From contig NZ_NASZ01000002.1 in NCBI RefSeq assembly GCF_014596575.1, positions 1 to 64,000 on the forward strand: DNA of 64,000 nt, in the 5' to 3' direction. A program made the position numbers and the translations under genes. Position 1 is the first letter of the stretch. Each line of letters starts with the position of its first letter. The stretch is from Flavobacterium pokkalii. GTDB lineage: Bacteria; Bacteroidota; Bacteroidia; Flavobacteriales; Flavobacteriaceae. Of the stretch, positions 62,421 through 64,000 are shown piece after piece. A model generated the notes under the pieces. The model made no database searches, was not told the DNA's origin, and saw only the letters and a program-made list of their open reading frames with translations.

Positions 62421-62466
62421 CTAAAATATAGTTAACTTTTTTTTAACGTATCCTGTATTCTGTAAT
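62421..62466 (-). promoter_or_regulatory. Pectin-locus promoter element before SusC pair 2
   Basis: On the minus strand ATTACAGAATACAGGATAC is followed by TATTTTAG starting exactly 27 nt after the C of CAGGATA. This is 111 nt from the SusC start. Confidence 0.6.
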
Positions 62467-62735
62467 TTTTCTTTTTTTTCTCGATATAAATTGTTTTTTC
62501 AATTATTTTTATTTAATTATTTGATTATTAGATTTTTGTGTTTTTGTTTGAAACTTTTTTACTTTTTATTTATATATGTTAGTAGGAAAAAACTAGTAGG
62601 TTTTCTGATGGATATTTAGGCTGGTTTGTTAAAAATATGTTATAGTTAATGTTGTGTGGTTCTTATTTTGAGACTTAATATAAGAACCAGTTTTATCTGG
62701 ATTTTTGTTAAAAAAGCCTAATTAATGATGGTAGT

Positions 62736-62781
62736 GCATAACAGTACAGGATACTAAATTTCAATAAAAATCATAGTTTAG
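62736..62781 (+). promoter_or_regulatory. Pectin-locus promoter element before the CE12 gene
   Basis: GCATAACAGTACAGGATAC (62736-62754) is followed by TAGTTTAG at 62774, 28 nt after the C of CAGGATA and 28 nt before the start codon. Confidence 0.55.
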
Positions 62782-62809
62782 TCCGCATTTTTAATTTTAG
62801 AGCTCATTT

Positions 62810-64000
62810 ATGACTACAAAAAACAAGTATCTGCTGTTTTTGAACTTTTTAATAGTTTTTTCTTTTACTGCGAGACTATCTGCTTCGGGGCATGAATCGG
62901 TGATTTATGAAGGAAATACAACTGATTCTAAAACAGTAATTTCCGAAAAAAAGAAAACTTTTTTCTTTGGTACTAAAACCAAAAAGAAGAAAAAAGGGAT
63001 TCGCGTTACACAGGCTTTGGTATTTAATTCTAAAACAACTTATGGTTTCGATTTTGATACAGAAAGTAATGTGAAATTGGATTCGAATTCTTTTGTAGTT
63101 AATAAACCTACTTATTTTTCGGTGCAACTTCCTGAGGGAAATTATCAGGTTTCGGTAACTTTTGGAAGTAAAGAAAAAAATACAAATACCACTATTAAAG
63201 CCGAATCCCGAAGACTGTTTGTCAATCAGCTTTTGCTAAAAAAAGGGGAAACACTTACCAAAACCTTTACTGTTAATGTCCGCACTCCTAAGATAGACGC
63301 TGATTCGGAAATCAAATTAAAAGAGCGTGATTTAGGTCAGCTCAATTGGGATGATAAATTGACTTTGGAATTTTTAGGTTCTACAGCTATTCAGAGTATT
63401 GAAATCACTCCAATTGATTTTAAAACAATTTATTTGGCGGGAGATTCAACAGTTACCGATCAGGATTTAGAGCCTTGGGCTTCCTGGGGGCAGTTTATAA
63501 CTAATTATTTGGATGAAAATGTAGCCGTAGCCAATTATGCGGTTTCGGGAGGGACATTGCGTTCGTTCAAAGCGGCTTTACGATTGAAAAAAGTCTTATC
63601 TGTAATTAAACCAGGAGATTATTTAATTGTAGAATATGCCCATAATGATGAGAAAGAAAAAGGAGAAGGAGTTGGTCCTTGGGAATCGTATTCGGCTTCA
63701 TTGCACGAATTTGTGCAGGCTGCCAGAGAAAAAGGGGCATTCCCAATTTTAATCACACCGGTGCAAAGGCGGGCTTTTAATGAAGACGGAACGTTGAAAC
63801 CTACCCATGGTGATTATCCTGATGCCATGCGAAAAGTAGCTCAGGAACTCAATGTCCCATTGGTAGACCTTACAAAACTAACCACTACTTTGTATGAAAG
63901 TTGGGGAGGTGAACCTTCGCGAAAAGCTTTTGTACAATATCCGGCGAATACTTTTCCGGGACAAAAAGAAAAATTAGAAGACAATACGCATTTTAATTCT
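62810..64000 (+). CDS. Rhamnogalacturonan acetylesterase, CE12 type (truncated by window end)
   Basis: 397 codons from ATG 62810, open to the right edge. A signal peptide (1-26) is followed by an unusual Lys-rich stretch near 46-63 (EKKKTFFFGTKTKKKKKG), a beta-sandwich module with jelly-roll character (65-200), and an SGNH esterase: IYLAGDSTVTDQD near 205-217 with nucleophile Ser, NYAVSGGT, EYAHNDEKEKG near 274-284 and DNTHF near 391 with the Asp-His pair. It removes acetyl groups from galacturonic acid of rhamnogalacturonan-I, exposing backbone for PL4 and PL9. The C-terminus is missing here. Confidence 0.9.
   Translation, partial: MTTKNKYLLFLNFLIVFSFTARLSASGHESVIYEGNTTDSKTVISEKKKTFFFGTKTKKKKKGIRVTQALVFNSKTTYGFDFDTESNVKLDSNSFVVNKPTYFSVQLPEGNYQVSVTFGSKEKNTNTTIKAESRRLFVNQLLLKKGETLTKTFTVNVRTPKIDADSEIKLKERDLGQLNWDDKLTLEFLGSTAIQSIEITPIDFKTIYLAGDSTVTDQDLEPWASWGQFITNYLDENVAVANYAVSGGTLRSFKAALRLKKVLSVIKPGDYLIVEYAHNDEKEKGEGVGPWESYSASLHEFVQAAREKGAFPILITPVQRRAFNEDGTLKPTHGDYPDAMRKVAQELNVPLVDLTKLTTTLYESWGGEPSRKAFVQYPANTFPGQKEKLEDNTHFNS

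Larger units (their letters stand above)
62311..62809. other. Divergent promoter gap between SusC pair 2 and the CE12 gene
   Basis: No gene is seen in these 499 AT-rich bases. They hold one promoter element facing left (62421-62466) and one facing right (62736-62781), listed separately; the stretch between them shows no further structure I can support. Confidence 0.6.

Noticed and set aside
1-64000. CRISPR arrays, insertion sequences, prophage or integrase genes
   Set aside because: I saw no regularly spaced repeats, no transposase or integrase motifs and no phage genes on either strand.

Overview
The window reads as chromosomal DNA of a Flavobacterium-like member of the Bacteroidota. The support is AT-rich sequence, TAnnTTTG-type minus-7 promoter elements ahead of tRNA and protein genes, several SusC/SusD-type pairs and TonB receptors, a type IX secretion C-terminal domain, and a DNA polymerase III alpha subunit with an N-terminal proofreading domain. 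No ribosomal RNA is present, so the species cannot be named.

From 1 to about 12.9 kb is mostly housekeeping on both strands: dnaE, thioredoxin, a DUF58 protein, two identical tRNA-Asp genes, a TonB-like lipoprotein, a family 2 glycosyltransferase with a flippase-like membrane protein, ruvC, hemW, a cyclase-family hydrolase, a GNAT acetyltransferase and a YjbR protein. Three of these genes (the glycosyltransferase, hemW and the cyclase) carry short in-frame insertions of palindrome-like repeat units flanked by direct repeats.

From 13.0 to 20.0 kb is a LacI-controlled operon: iron-type alcohol dehydrogenase, DapA-like lyase, PdxA-like dehydrogenase, DUF1537 acid-sugar kinase and a sodium:solute symporter. 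Identical 14-bp palindromes precede both the regulator and the operon. It looks like an acid-sugar uptake and breakdown route whose substrate is not settled.

From 20.2 to 30.1 kb are two outer-membrane uptake modules: a TonB receptor with a DUF4374 lipoprotein and a divergent AraC regulator (probably an iron-chelate system), and a TonB receptor with a beta-propeller phytase lipoprotein (probably phytate phosphate scavenging). From 30.1 to 36.5 kb are repeats, a small membrane protein, pckA, a DUF423 protein, a saccharopine-dehydrogenase-like gene, an M20 dipeptidase and tRNA-Leu.

From 36.5 kb to the right edge is a large pectin/rhamnogalacturonan-I utilisation locus. It holds two SusCD pairs, an oligogalacturonate lyase (PL22-like), a GH106 rhamnosidase, a GH28 polygalacturonase, a GH105 unsaturated-uronyl hydrolase, a PL9 lyase, an esterase-GH43 fusion, a T9SS-secreted PL4 rhamnogalacturonan lyase, a GntR-type regulator and a CE12 acetylesterase cut by the window end. 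PL4 and PL9 would cut the backbone outside, CE12 and the fusion would remove esters and side groups, the SusCD pairs would import oligomers, and GH105, GH106, GH28 and PL22 would finish them. Several of its promoters share a CAGGATA-type element about 27 nt upstream of a minus-7 box, which I propose as the site of one common activator.
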